DNA of 8,855 nucleotides from JBBDWJ01 sp040902925 (GCA_040902925.1 JBBDWJ010000034.1:1-8855); one strand, 5' to 3'. Counted from the stretch's first letter, positions 1-6,883 are shown. Numbers and translations: made by a program. Notes: generated by a model from the sequence alone, not told the origin.

Positions 1-22
1 GAACGTAGGGTTGCTTTCGATT

Positions 23-42
23 CCCGGGGCTTGCGCCCCGGG
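23..42. repeat. GC-rich perfect hairpin, possible dispersed palindromic repeat
   Basis: CCCGGGGC at 23-30 is the exact reverse complement of GCCCCGGG at 35-42, with the four-base loop TTGC. A partial echo, CCGGGGCTA, follows at 63-71. Perfect short palindromes of this composition in intergenic DNA are typical of dispersed REP-like elements in high-GC genomes, and I suspect this is one copy of such a family. A single copy cannot prove that. It lacks a T-run on either strand, which argues against a simple intrinsic terminator. Confidence 0.5.
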
Positions 43-213
43 CTACTGGCATGCCGCCGCTTCCGGGGCTAGAACCATCCAGACGAAATGAGCGGCGCAA
101 GATCGAGTCATGATCGATTCGCTTCTTTAACTGCCGCTCGAGAGGCGGTCTCATAGCCTGTCGAGCTGGTTGCCGTACACGCTGGCGACGGATGGCTCCA
201 AGACGTTCAATCA

Positions 214-233
214 CTGGGATCGAATCATCCCAG
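214..233. repeat. 7-bp perfect inverted repeat downstream of the TPR gene
   Basis: CTGGGAT at 214-220 and ATCCCAG at 227-233 are exact reverse complements separated by the six bases CGAATC. The element begins 26 bases beyond the TPR stop codon in the minus direction, a normal place for a transcript end. No T-run follows on the minus strand, so if it ends transcription it would do so as a weak or factor-assisted terminator. It could equally be a 3'-end stabilising stem or chance. Confidence 0.3.
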
Positions 234-259
234 GTCTCGGCAGACGAATCATCACAAGT

Positions 260-1489
260 CTAGGGAGTCCCCTGAACCGGGGGCTCCGGCGCGGCGGAGT
301 TTCGTAATCGTTCGGCCTCTTCACCGCGCCCAAGCGAGGTGAGCATCTCTGCATACGAGCCGGCAACCTGCCGCAACCGCGGATCCTCAGACCCCAACTT
401 CGCCTCTAAAATACCCAGCGCACGTTTGAAAAGCGTCTCTGCCTCCTCAAAGCGCCGCTGTTCGCGGTACAGAGAGGCCAAATTGTACAGCCCCGTCCCA
501 ACCTCGGGGTCTTCGAGCCCCGCCACACGCGCCCACACGTGGATCGAGCGTTCGAACAAGGCTTCGGCGTCGGGATAGTGGTGTTGCGCGCTATGAATCT
601 CGGCCAGATTGTTCAAAGCCATCGCCAACTCCGCTTTTTCGGCCGGCGCAGCCAGGTCGCTTATGGCAATGGAGCGCTTCAGCAGTCCTTCCGCCTCGGC
701 CAGTTGCAGCCGATTGCGCCAAATATCGGCTTGATAGACAAGGCTGCGCACCAGACGCGGATCTTCCGGCCCCCAGGCGGCCTCGGCTGCGGTGATCGCC
801 TGCTGTATCCACCGCTGGGCCCCTTCGAGGCGCCCCGCCGAAATATGAATCACGCCGAGGTTGTTCAGACACTCGATGGTGTCGGGATGGCTGGCGCCGG
901 CGCTGCGCTCCAGGATCGAAAAAACCCGCTTCTGCGTCGCGATCGCTTCGTCGAACTGCCCCAGCCGGAACTCCAGTTCGCCGAGCCCCTTGAGCGGCTC
1001 GACCAGGGCCGGATCGTCCGGCGGATATTGGGCTTCGGTGATCTTGAGCGCCCCGCGGAACTGCTCTACCGCATCGCTCAGCCGCCCCTGCGCGCGATAG
1101 AGCTCGCCCAGGTTTTTTCGCAACACACCGGCGCGCGAATGGTCGCCTCCCACCTTGGCTTCGACAATCGAAAGCGCCCGTTGATACAGCGGTTCGGCCC
1201 CGGAGTAGTTTCGATGCGCGTGATAGAGAATCGCCAGCGCGTTCAGGCAGGCGGCCGCGGGCAGGCTGTCCTCCCCAATCTTCTCGGCGTTTCCCAGAGC
1301 GCGAACCAGCAGATCCTCGGCGACTTCAGGTTTCCCCTCGCGCTGGAATTTTTGGCCGAGCTTGAGATCGTCCTGCCACGCCTTGTCGAGGTCAGTGACG
1401 GCCAATTGGCCGAAGGCCGTCGCCGCAAACAGGCACACCGCCGCCAACGCGCTTTGAAACCAGATCGTTTTCGACGGGAAAATCAACAC
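260..1489 (-). CDS. Secreted tetratricopeptide-repeat protein (kinesin-light-chain-like TPRs)
   Basis: The product is 409 residues. An N-terminal hydrophobic segment (about residues 9-27, ending ATAFGQ) looks like a Sec signal peptide, placing the rest in the periplasm or outside. From about residue 38 to 398 it is built of eight to nine TPR units with a period near 42 residues. The repeated pattern is LNNLxxIxxxxxxxxxAExLxxRxLxIxE, with HPDT- or EDPRL-type inter-repeat turns near 158, 201, 241, 326 and 368. The 42-residue period with acidic-proline turns is that of the TPR_10/TPR_12 (kinesin light chain-like) class, which binds peptides or scaffolds complexes. No enzymatic domain is fused, and the tail is Pro-rich. 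The start is GTG at 1487-1489, the first start before the signal peptide; GGAGG lies 14 bases upstream, rather far. The gene diverges from the SUMF1-AMIN gene. The binding partner is unknown. Confidence 0.9.
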   Translation of the reverse strand: MLIFPSKTIWFQSALAAVCLFAATAFGQLAVTDLDKAWQDDLKLGQKFQREGKPEVAEDLLVRALGNAEKIGEDSLPAAACLNALAILYHAHRNYSGAEPLYQRALSIVEAKVGGDHSRAGVLRKNLGELYRAQGRLSDAVEQFRGALKITEAQYPPDDPALVEPLKGLGELEFRLGQFDEAIATQKRVFSILERSAGASHPDTIECLNNLGVIHISAGRLEGAQRWIQQAITAAEAAWGPEDPRLVRSLVYQADIWRNRLQLAEAEGLLKRSIAISDLAAPAEKAELAMALNNLAEIHSAQHHYPDAEALFERSIHVWARVAGLEDPEVGTGLYNLASLYREQRRFEEAETLFKRALGILEAKLGSEDPRLRQVAGSYAEMLTSLGRGEEAERLRNSAAPEPPVQGTP

Positions 1490-1676
1490 CGTGCCCGAGT
1501 GGGCCTCCAGTCCAACTCTGCCATGATCCGCCTTAGCTGTGCTTCGGCCGTTCCCCTGAAAAATCTTAGGGGTTCCACCCTAGCCCGCTGGCGGCCGGCC
1601 GGTTCTATACCGATGACGGCAGAACCAAGCGGGACGTTGGGGCGGATTGGTCTGGAGTGGATATAATCCACTAACG
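1490..1676. promoter_or_regulatory. Divergent intergenic region between the TPR and SUMF1-AMIN genes
   Basis: This 187-bp gap must carry promoters for both flanking genes. On the minus strand, TAAGAT (1562-1567) is a plausible -10 box for the TPR gene, giving a leader of roughly 65 bases. Just upstream of that box is an inverted repeat, TAGGG (1567-1571) and CCCTA (1578-1582), and then an 8-bp palindrome GGCCGGCC (1593-1600). On the plus strand TATAAT sits at 1662-1667. No -35 match is convincing, so only the arrangement, and not the individual boxes, is well supported. Confidence 0.45.
1657..1671 (+). promoter_or_regulatory. Palindrome enclosing a consensus -10 box
   Basis: GTGGAT (1657-1662), a 3-base centre ATA, and ATCCAC (1666-1671) form a perfect inverted repeat. 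A consensus TATAAT occupies 1662-1667, across its centre. The best -35 match, TTGGGG at 1637-1642, has a long 19-base spacer. If this is the promoter of the SUMF1-AMIN gene, transcription would begin near 1674, three bases before GTG 1677 and nine before GTG 1683. A repressor could use the palindrome as an operator, but no regulator is encoded nearby. Confidence 0.35.
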
Positions 1677-3068
1677 GTGCTGGTGCGTTTTCACCCTCGA
1701 CTCGGGCTAGTCTTGTTGCTGGCATGGTTGGCTCTGGCCGCGAGCCTGCCGACCCTGGCCCAAGTTCCCGCGCCTGAGATGGTAGCCGTTCCCCAAGGCG
1801 CTTTCCTGATGGGCTCGGAAGAAGGGGCAACCTGGGAGAAGCCGGTACATCAGGTCGAGATCTCGGCGTTCCTCATCGCGGCGCGCCCGGTGACCAACGC
1901 GCAGTTCCGTGCCTTCCGGCCCGATCATCAAAGCGCCGTAGACAACAGGGATGCAGCGCCCGTGCGAGGCGTGAGTTGGGAAGACGCCGACGCCTACTGC
2001 CAGTGGCTGCGGGAAAAAACCGGCGATGCCTACCGCCTACCGACCGAAGCCGAGTGGGAGCGCGCCATTCGCGGCGGGCTGGAGCAGAAAAAATACCCCT
2101 GGGGCGACGACCCCGCGGTGCCTGAAGCCGCTGTTGGAAATCGCAGCGCCTGGCCGCCTGCGCCTCCAAACCCGTTCGGGGTGTCGATCGAACATGAGCT
2201 CTGGGAGTGGACCGCCGACTTCTACCACCGCAACTACTGTCAGGAGTCGCCGTCCAACGATCCCAAAGGCCCCGCGGAGGGCGAGTTTCGCGTGCTGCGA
2301 GGCGGCTCGTATCCCAACGATCCCAACAGCACCCGCTGTTCGAACCGCGGCAGCGCGCGGCCCAAGACCGTGCTGCCGAACGTGACGTTCCGGGTCGCTA
2401 GGTCTGCCGGATCGGGTGAAATCAGCGAACTGCGCCAGCCCGCGAGCTCCGTGCAGGCGACGCCGGAATCAACCGCGCCGCGTACCGTTGCTGCGCGAGC
2501 CCCGGCATCGCCGCCCGAAACCCAGGCGCAGCCAGCCTCGGCGCGAGCCGCCGCCGCTCTCTCAGCGGCTCCCGCTCGCACAGCTCCGGCTACCGCTCCG
2601 GAGGCCGTATCCGCTGCGCCTGCAACCGCTGAGCCCGTACCTGCAAACCCTGCACCTCCGGACCCTGCTTCTCCCGCCGGCGTACCCCCGGACGCCGCAC
2701 CTGCCGTCGCGGCGCCGCGGCAGAACCCGGCTGCCAGCGGGCAGGTAGCCCAGTTGACTCGAGTAGACGTCACCGTGTCCTCGGTGCAAGTGATTTTGGC
2801 GCTCTCGCTTTCGAGCCCCGCCGAATACTCCACGATGGAGCTCACCTCGCCCGGCCGCCTGGTTATCGATCTTGCCAATACAACCCTCGCCACCAGCCGC
2901 CAGTACGGCTCGATTCCGGTCAGCGACCTTGGCGTGGAGCGCGTTCGTTGGGCGCCCTTTGAAGCCGCCACGCCCACCGCGCGCCTGGTCATCGATCTGA
3001 CCGGGCCTGTGGCGCATTCCATTGAATCCGCTCCCAGCGGTCTTGTGATTCAACTGCGGCCGCGCTGA
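1677..3068 (+). CDS. Secreted SUMF1/FGE-fold protein with C-terminal AMIN domain
   Basis: With GTG 1677 the product is 463 residues. Residues 1-29 form a Sec signal peptide (hydrophobic core, ending TLAQ). Residues 34-243 are a SUMF1 (formylglycine-generating-enzyme-like, C-type-lectin-related) domain: GAFLMGS at 41, RPVTNAQFRAF at 70, GVSWEDADAYCQWL at 98, YRLPTEAEWERA at 119, LWEWTADFY at 175, RVLRGGSY at 205, TFRVARS at 237. A Pro/Ala-rich linker spans about 255-357. Residues 359-463 resemble an AMIN domain, with LTRVDV at 360 and two RLVIDL strands (394 and 436); AMIN domains bind peptidoglycan in PilQ and AmiC. The paired cysteines of aerobic FGE after RGGSY are absent; only C221 remains, so formylglycine synthesis is unlikely and a binding role is my inference. 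TTG 1647 and GTG 1683 are alternative starts; the TATAAT at 1662 would exclude TTG 1647. Confidence 0.88.
   Translation: MLVRFHPRLGLVLLLAWLALAASLPTLAQVPAPEMVAVPQGAFLMGSEEGATWEKPVHQVEISAFLIAARPVTNAQFRAFRPDHQSAVDNRDAAPVRGVSWEDADAYCQWLREKTGDAYRLPTEAEWERAIRGGLEQKKYPWGDDPAVPEAAVGNRSAWPPAPPNPFGVSIEHELWEWTADFYHRNYCQESPSNDPKGPAEGEFRVLRGGSYPNDPNSTRCSNRGSARPKTVLPNVTFRVARSAGSGEISELRQPASSVQATPESTAPRTVAARAPASPPETQAQPASARAAAALSAAPARTAPATAPEAVSAAPATAEPVPANPAPPDPASPAGVPPDAAPAVAAPRQNPAASGQVAQLTRVDVTVSSVQVILALSLSSPAEYSTMELTSPGRLVIDLANTTLATSRQYGSIPVSDLGVERVRWAPFEAATPTARLVIDLTGPVAHSIESAPSGLVIQLRPR
2436..2748 (+). other. Low-complexity Pro/Ala linker-coding segment
   Basis: This stretch inside the SUMF1-AMIN gene encodes about 100 residues dominated by Ala, Pro, Thr, Ser and a few Glu or Gln, with irregular PA, AAP and PAT units rather than an exact tandem repeat. 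It joins the SUMF1 domain to the AMIN domain. Segments like this usually form extended, disordered tethers that let a domain reach across or along the cell wall. The same composition opens long false frames on the opposite strand. Confidence 0.7.
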
Positions 3069-3112
3069 CGGCGTCCGATCCGGCGCCTGTTCCACGGATG
3101 CCGCGCCGGCGC

Positions 3113-3143
3113 ATCGCGCGGGCTAGACAATCCCTCGCGCGAT
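3113..3143 (+). terminator. GC-rich hairpin after the SUMF1-AMIN gene
   Basis: ATCGCGCG (3113-3120) pairs exactly with CGCGCGAT (3136-3143). Two further G-C pairs (3121-3122 with 3133-3134) extend the stem past a single bulged T at 3135, leaving a loop of about ten bases. The stem is followed by only two more T residues, so the T-run is weak. It begins 45 bases after the SUMF1-AMIN stop and ends 34 bases before the acyl-CoA ligase start, where it could separate the two transcripts. It is a candidate terminator, not a textbook one. Confidence 0.4.
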
Positions 3144-3165
3144 TTGCTTGACTACTAGGTCCGCC

Positions 3166-3169
3166 GGAG
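3166..3169 (+). promoter_or_regulatory. Ribosome binding site deciding the acyl-CoA ligase start
   Basis: GGAG at 3166-3169 lies eight bases before ATG 3178, a good Shine-Dalgarno arrangement. The same frame stays open back to a TTG at 3148, but that start has no comparable site and would place its codons close behind the hairpin. This favours ATG 3178. Confidence 0.6.
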
Positions 3170-3177
3170 TGGCCATT

Positions 3178-4791
3178 ATGAAAGTGCCGTTGACCCCTAT
3201 TCGTTGCCTGCTTTGGGCGGCCGATCAATATGGCGCCAAGGTGGGGGTGGTCGATGGCGAGCAGCGCCATACCTACAGGCAGGTTCTCGATCGCTCGTTG
3301 CGCCTCGCAGCGGCTCTCCAAGCGCTTGGCGTCGGCCGCGGCGATCGCGTGGCCACGCTGAGTTTCAACTGCCACCAGTTGCTCGAGGCCTACTACGGCG
3401 TACCCATGGCCCGCGCCATTCTGCTGTCGCTCAACGTGCGGCTAACGCCGGAGGAGCAAGCCTACATCCTGCGTCATTCAGGCACCAGGGTCGTGCTCTT
3501 TGACCCGGAATTTCTCCCGGTCGCGACGGCTTTGCACGCCGAGCTTCCCGAGTTGCAATGGGTCGCCCTCGCGGCCCCGCAGAATCCGCCCGAGTGGCTT
3601 CACCCGCAATCCTACGAACAACTGCTGGAGTCTGCCGAGCCCCAGCCCGTCGACTACACCACTTACGACGAAGATGAGATGGCCGAGCTTTTCTACACCA
3701 GCGGCAGCACCGGGACGCCCAAAGGGGTCATGCTTAGCCACCGCACGCTCTACATGCATGCATTGGGCACGTTACTCGGCACGCTGCGAATCGTGCGGCC
3801 GATTCCCGCGGACCAGATCGTCGAGGGCCACACCATTCCCTTGTTCCACGCCAACGGCTGGGGCCGGGCGCACACCGTGACTCAGGCCGGCGGGCGCCAC
3901 GTCATGGTTAAGCGTTTCGACCCGCAAGGCGTCTGCGAGCTGATCGAGCGCGAAGGGATCACGACCATATCGATGGTGCCGACGATGGCGAACGCGCTGA
4001 TCAATTTCCAAGGCCTCGGCCAGTACGATCTCAGCAGCCTGATGGAAGTGAACCTTGGCGGCGCGGCCTCTTCGCCGGCGCTGGTGAAAGCGGTCGAAGA
4101 AAAGCTTGGCTGCCCGACCTTTGTCGGCTACGGGCTCACCGAGACGTCTCCGGTCGCGACATCCGCGCAAGTGAAGGACGCCCTGCAAGGTTGCGACCGG
4201 CAGGAACGCCTCCGCCGCCAGTCGATGACCGGCTACCCGATGCCCGGCGTCGAGCTGCGCGTCGCCGACTCCGACGGCCGCGATGTTCCCAAAGACATGA
4301 CGGCGATCGGCGAAATCCTCATTCGCGGCGATGTCGTCATGGATGGCTATTGGAACGAGCCCGAAGCCACCGCCGCGGTGATCGAAAACAACTGGCTGCA
4401 CACCGGCGACATGGCGATCTGGGACGAGTTGAACTACGTGCTGATCGTCGACCGCAAGAAAGACATCATCATCAGCGGCGGCGAGAATATCTCATCGATC
4501 GAAATCGAAAAAGTCATCGCGGCGCACCCGGCGGTATACGAGGTCGCTGTGTTCGGAGTGCCGGACGACAAATGGGGTGAAGCGCCCAGAGCCGCCGTCG
4601 TGCTCAAGCCGGGGGCCGCGGTGAGCGCCGAACAGATTTGCGATCACGTCCGCGCGCATCTGGCCGGTTTCAAAGCGCCGAAGTCGGTTGATTTTCTGGA
4701 CGAGCTGCCCAAGGGTTCGACCGGCAAGATTCTGAAGCGCGCGCTGCGCGAGCCGTATTGGGCGGCGATGGAAAAGAAGGTTCAGGGATAG
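3178..4791 (+). CDS. AMP-forming acyl-CoA ligase (fatty-acyl-CoA synthetase family)
   Basis: The 537-residue product belongs to the ANL adenylating superfamily, which converts a carboxylic acid, ATP and CoA to acyl-CoA, AMP and pyrophosphate in the cytoplasm. Core motifs appear in order: the phosphate-binding loop YTSGSTGTPKGV (173-184), GYGLTETSP (317-325), HTGD (408-411, ribose-binding Asp411), DRKKDIIISGGENIS (425-439, the hinge) and the C-terminal catalytic lysine in GSTGKILKR (K517). Length and motif spacing are normal and nothing essential is missing. Layout and N-terminal sequence (LNVRLTPEEQAYILRHSGTRVVLFD) resemble medium/long-chain fatty-acid ligases of the AlkK type, so a fatty-acyl substrate is likely, but the chain length cannot be read from the sequence. 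A precise symbol would be a guess. The gene stands alone between hairpin 3113-3143 and a 114-bp gap, with no beta-oxidation partner in view. Confidence 0.93.
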   Translation: MKVPLTPIRCLLWAADQYGAKVGVVDGEQRHTYRQVLDRSLRLAAALQALGVGRGDRVATLSFNCHQLLEAYYGVPMARAILLSLNVRLTPEEQAYILRHSGTRVVLFDPEFLPVATALHAELPELQWVALAAPQNPPEWLHPQSYEQLLESAEPQPVDYTTYDEDEMAELFYTSGSTGTPKGVMLSHRTLYMHALGTLLGTLRIVRPIPADQIVEGHTIPLFHANGWGRAHTVTQAGGRHVMVKRFDPQGVCELIEREGITTISMVPTMANALINFQGLGQYDLSSLMEVNLGGAASSPALVKAVEEKLGCPTFVGYGLTETSPVATSAQVKDALQGCDRQERLRRQSMTGYPMPGVELRVADSDGRDVPKDMTAIGEILIRGDVVMDGYWNEPEATAAVIENNWLHTGDMAIWDELNYVLIVDRKKDIIISGGENISSIEIEKVIAAHPAVYEVAVFGVPDDKWGEAPRAAVVLKPGAAVSAEQICDHVRAHLAGFKAPKSVDFLDELPKGSTGKILKRALREPYWAAMEKKVQG

Positions 4792-4905
4792 GCTTGGCGT
4801 CTTACGGGTTGATCGCAAAACGATCGCCAAACGCGAAGCGATCTGAGTTCGACGCGCAAGGAATTGGCCGCAAACCGTGTGGCAAGATAGGACTGACTCT
4901 CCTTT

Positions 4906-5190
4906 ATGAACAAGTCGGGCAAGCAGTTGGAACTGCCCCTGCCCCGCCTCGGCGCAGCCGAGCGCAAGGCGTGGATCCGCTATCGTCTAGCAGGGCTGGA
5001 ATTCCGTCAGAACGCCCGCCAAGCCAAGCGTCAAGCATCGTACGAGCGCCGGCGCGAGAGAGAGTCCGGAACCTTGAACAGGATTCCGCCGCCGGAACAA
5101 TTACCCCTTCCGCACGCCAGCCCGCCTAAATCGCCGCCGCCGATTGCCAAGCAACTGCCGTTGCCGATAGCGCCATTCCTGGTGCTTTAG
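4906..5190 (+). CDS. Small basic protein with three QL-x-LPL/QLPLP motifs, possible sliding-clamp ligand
   Basis: This 94-residue frame matches no family I recognise. It begins with QLELPLP (residues 7-13), continues with a strongly basic, probably helical segment (about 18-53, rich in Arg, Lys, Ala and Gln), and ends in a Pro-rich tail carrying QLPLP at 65-69 and at 83-87. The tail copies use different codons for the same peptide: five of fifteen bases differ, all silently. This suggests selection on the protein and supports a real gene. QLxLPL resembles the hexapeptide by which bacterial proteins, such as the N-terminus of Hda, bind the DNA polymerase III beta clamp. A clamp-binding role is inference. 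No good ribosome binding site is seen (AGG lies 14 bases upstream), which is the main doubt. It converges with the phosphodiesterase gene. Confidence 0.5.
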   Translation: MNKSGKQLELPLPRLGAAERKAWIRYRLAGLEFRQNARQAKRQASYERRRERESGTLNRIPPPEQLPLPHASPPKSPPPIAKQLPLPIAPFLVL

Positions 5191-5266
5191 CGGCCGATTC
5201 CTGGCCCCGATCGGGACGACAAAACCATAGCCCAGCTTCCGGGATTCTTCCTCCGTGGCGTCGAGG

Positions 5267-6883
5267 CTAGTCTGCCGCGACCTGCTTCTCTGCTCGAGAG
5301 TCCGATACCGTAGCGTGCTTCGCGCGGCGGCGCATGCCGAGGGCGAGCAGCAGCGCAAATGCCGGAGCGATGAGCCCGATGCCCGCCAGTTGCAACAGGT
5401 CGAGGTAGGCCTTGAAAGCGCTTCGGAGATCCAGCATGGCTGTTTCCATGAACAGCCCCGAGTCGAAGTAAACCCAAGTCACCTGCATGCCCAGACTAAA
5501 AACCACCAACAGCCCAAAGTCGAGAACCAGCCGCCCGCCCGGCGATCGAACCGTGCGAGCCAGAAAAACCGCGCCCACGCAAAACGCAATCGCCGCCGCG
5601 GCAAGATCCTTCCCAAAGAACCAAGCCAGGTACTCCTGGCGGTTGATCATACTCAACGAATAGCGCAGGCCGAGAGCGAAGAAAACGGCGTAATAGGCGG
5701 CGTAGTAGAGCGCCACGGCAACCAGCAGCGGCCGCCACGAGTCGCGATAACCGAGCACGACCGCGCAGGCGAGAAACCAGATGGTGGTAAACATCGCCAG
5801 CGCCCGCAGGCTGCGAGTTCTTCTCTCGTCGCTGCGAAGCTGCTCCGGGTCAGGGAAAAGCGACACGGCTAGAGCACGCTGTTCCGCTTCACGGCTGCGA
5901 AGCGCGGGCTCGATTTCGGCGGGGACGTCGAGAAGTTGCCACAAGATGCTTCCCTGATTCGTCGCCGGGAGAGGCAGGCCGAGTAGAGCGCAAATCGTCG
6001 GCGCGATATCCACTTGTGCCGCCCGCCAGCCGCCGGCGGATCGGATGGCCGGGCCGGCCAAAACCAGCGGCACGTTGACGACTTCCTCCTCGAGGCCGCC
6101 GTGTCCGCCATGCCCGCGAAAGTCGATGTGGCCGTGGTCGGAGGTCACGATCAGGGTTGTCCGGCCATCATCGAAAGATTCGATGAACGAACCGATACAG
6201 GCGTCGACCGCACCCGCTACGCGCAAGTATTCCGCAGAGCGCCCGCCGAAGTCGTGAGCGGCTGAGTCGGCCGCGGTAAGGCCTACAACGACGAGCCCAT
6301 CGCGATGCCGCGAGAGGAATTCGAGGTCCTCGCGGCAGGTTTGGTCCTGCCAGGCGATGAGTTCCTCCGGCGTTGCCCCGAAGTGCAGCTTCTGGTCGTG
6401 GAGCCGCGTTCGCCGGGCGTCGAGGTGGTCGCCGAATGCGTTCCGCCAGAACGGGGAGCCCGCTACAGCCGAGGGTATTCCGACGCGCTTGCCGACGGAG
6501 AACAGGGAATCGACGGGAGGGGGGTCGAAGCGGGAATTGTTCGTGACGCCATTGACCTCCTGCCAGGCGCCGGTGACGATCACCGCGCGCGAGGGGTGTG
6601 ACAACGACGGCACGCCCGTGAGAACCACGCCGGCAGCGCCGCGCCGTGCGAGTTCCTGCAGCTTGCGCATTTCCAATGAGGCGTCCAGGCGAACCCCGTC
6701 CACGATGATGAGCAGGACGCGTTCGGTCAGCGGCGTCCCGCCTGCAAGCTCCTGGCGGAACCCATATGGAGTGCGATAGCGCGTGACGCTGTTCCAGGCT
6801 TCGAGGGCGATAACAACGGCGGCTGCCGCGAGCAGGACCAGGATCAGAACGCGCGCGATCATCCCGGTCAGTTCCGTCACCAT
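5267..6883 (-). CDS. Membrane-anchored alkaline-phosphatase-superfamily phosphodiesterase with C-terminal membrane domain
   Basis: The 538-residue product has an N-terminal anchor (about 10-28) and a type I phosphodiesterase/nucleotide pyrophosphatase-like domain (about 55-320). Visible metal and catalytic motifs are LLIIVDGVRLD (Asp62), VPSLSHPSRAVIVTG (nucleophile probably Ser95, where NPP enzymes usually have Thr), TAADSAAHDFG (Asp206, His210) and VTSDHGH (Asp249, His250), with a further His at 258 or 261. Five hydrophobic segments follow at about 361-379, 385-405, 426-443, 451-473 and 496-516, then a charged tail. A phosphodiesterase domain outside the membrane followed by a polytopic membrane part recalls GPI ethanolamine-phosphate transferases (PIG-N/PIG-O type), so transfer or hydrolysis of a lipid- or glycan-linked phosphate is plausible; the substrate is unknown. 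ATG 6883 lacks a good ribosome site; Met8 (6862) is an alternative that keeps the anchor. It diverges from the peptidase gene. Confidence 0.9.
   Translation of the reverse strand: MVTELTGMIARVLILVLLAAAAVVIALEAWNSVTRYRTPYGFRQELAGGTPLTERVLLIIVDGVRLDASLEMRKLQELARRGAAGVVLTGVPSLSHPSRAVIVTGAWQEVNGVTNNSRFDPPPVDSLFSVGKRVGIPSAVAGSPFWRNAFGDHLDARRTRLHDQKLHFGATPEELIAWQDQTCREDLEFLSRHRDGLVVVGLTAADSAAHDFGGRSAEYLRVAGAVDACIGSFIESFDDGRTTLIVTSDHGHIDFRGHGGHGGLEEEVVNVPLVLAGPAIRSAGGWRAAQVDIAPTICALLGLPLPATNQGSILWQLLDVPAEIEPALRSREAEQRALAVSLFPDPEQLRSDERRTRSLRALAMFTTIWFLACAVVLGYRDSWRPLLVAVALYYAAYYAVFFALGLRYSLSMINRQEYLAWFFGKDLAAAAIAFCVGAVFLARTVRSPGGRLVLDFGLLVVFSLGMQVTWVYFDSGLFMETAMLDLRSAFKAYLDLLQLAGIGLIAPAFALLLALGMRRRAKHATVSDSRAEKQVAAD

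Larger units (their letters stand above)
1..259. other. Non-coding stretch left of the TPR gene
   Basis: I see no convincing gene here. The forward frames that are open from the left edge close within about 100 bases (stop at 70-72 in the first frame) and give low-complexity peptides with no recognisable domain, so a gene end entering from the left is unlikely. The stretch holds a GC-rich perfect hairpin at 23-42, a second perfect hairpin at 214-233 and a 9-bp direct repeat CGAATCATC at 221-229 and 245-253. It lies downstream of the minus-strand TPR gene, so terminator or mRNA 3' end functions are possible. Neither hairpin is followed by a T-run in the TPR direction. Confidence 0.5.

Noticed and set aside
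539..1666. 375-codon plus-strand open frame opposite the TPR gene
   Set aside because: It lies antisense to a clear TPR repeat protein, has no domain, and reflects high GC and biased third positions. The minus-strand frame shows the regular 42-residue repeats.
2240..3022. 260-codon minus-strand Gly/Ala-rich frame opposite SUMF1-AMIN
   Set aside because: The composition is the mirror of the Pro/Ala linker on the plus strand, with no recognisable domain. The plus-strand gene is clearly real.
3772..4401. 209-codon minus-strand frame inside the acyl-CoA ligase
   Set aside because: It is antisense to conserved ligase motifs and has no domain or independent start signal.
4758..5129. 123-codon plus-strand frame overlapping the ligase end and the small gene
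   Set aside because: It is out of frame with both, has no motif, and its overlap with K517-containing ligase sequence makes it a shadow.
5209..5218. Palindrome CCCGATCGGG-like sequence between the convergent genes as a bidirectional terminator
   Set aside because: It has no loop and no T-run on either side; a self-complementary ten-mer with zero loop cannot form a normal terminator hairpin.
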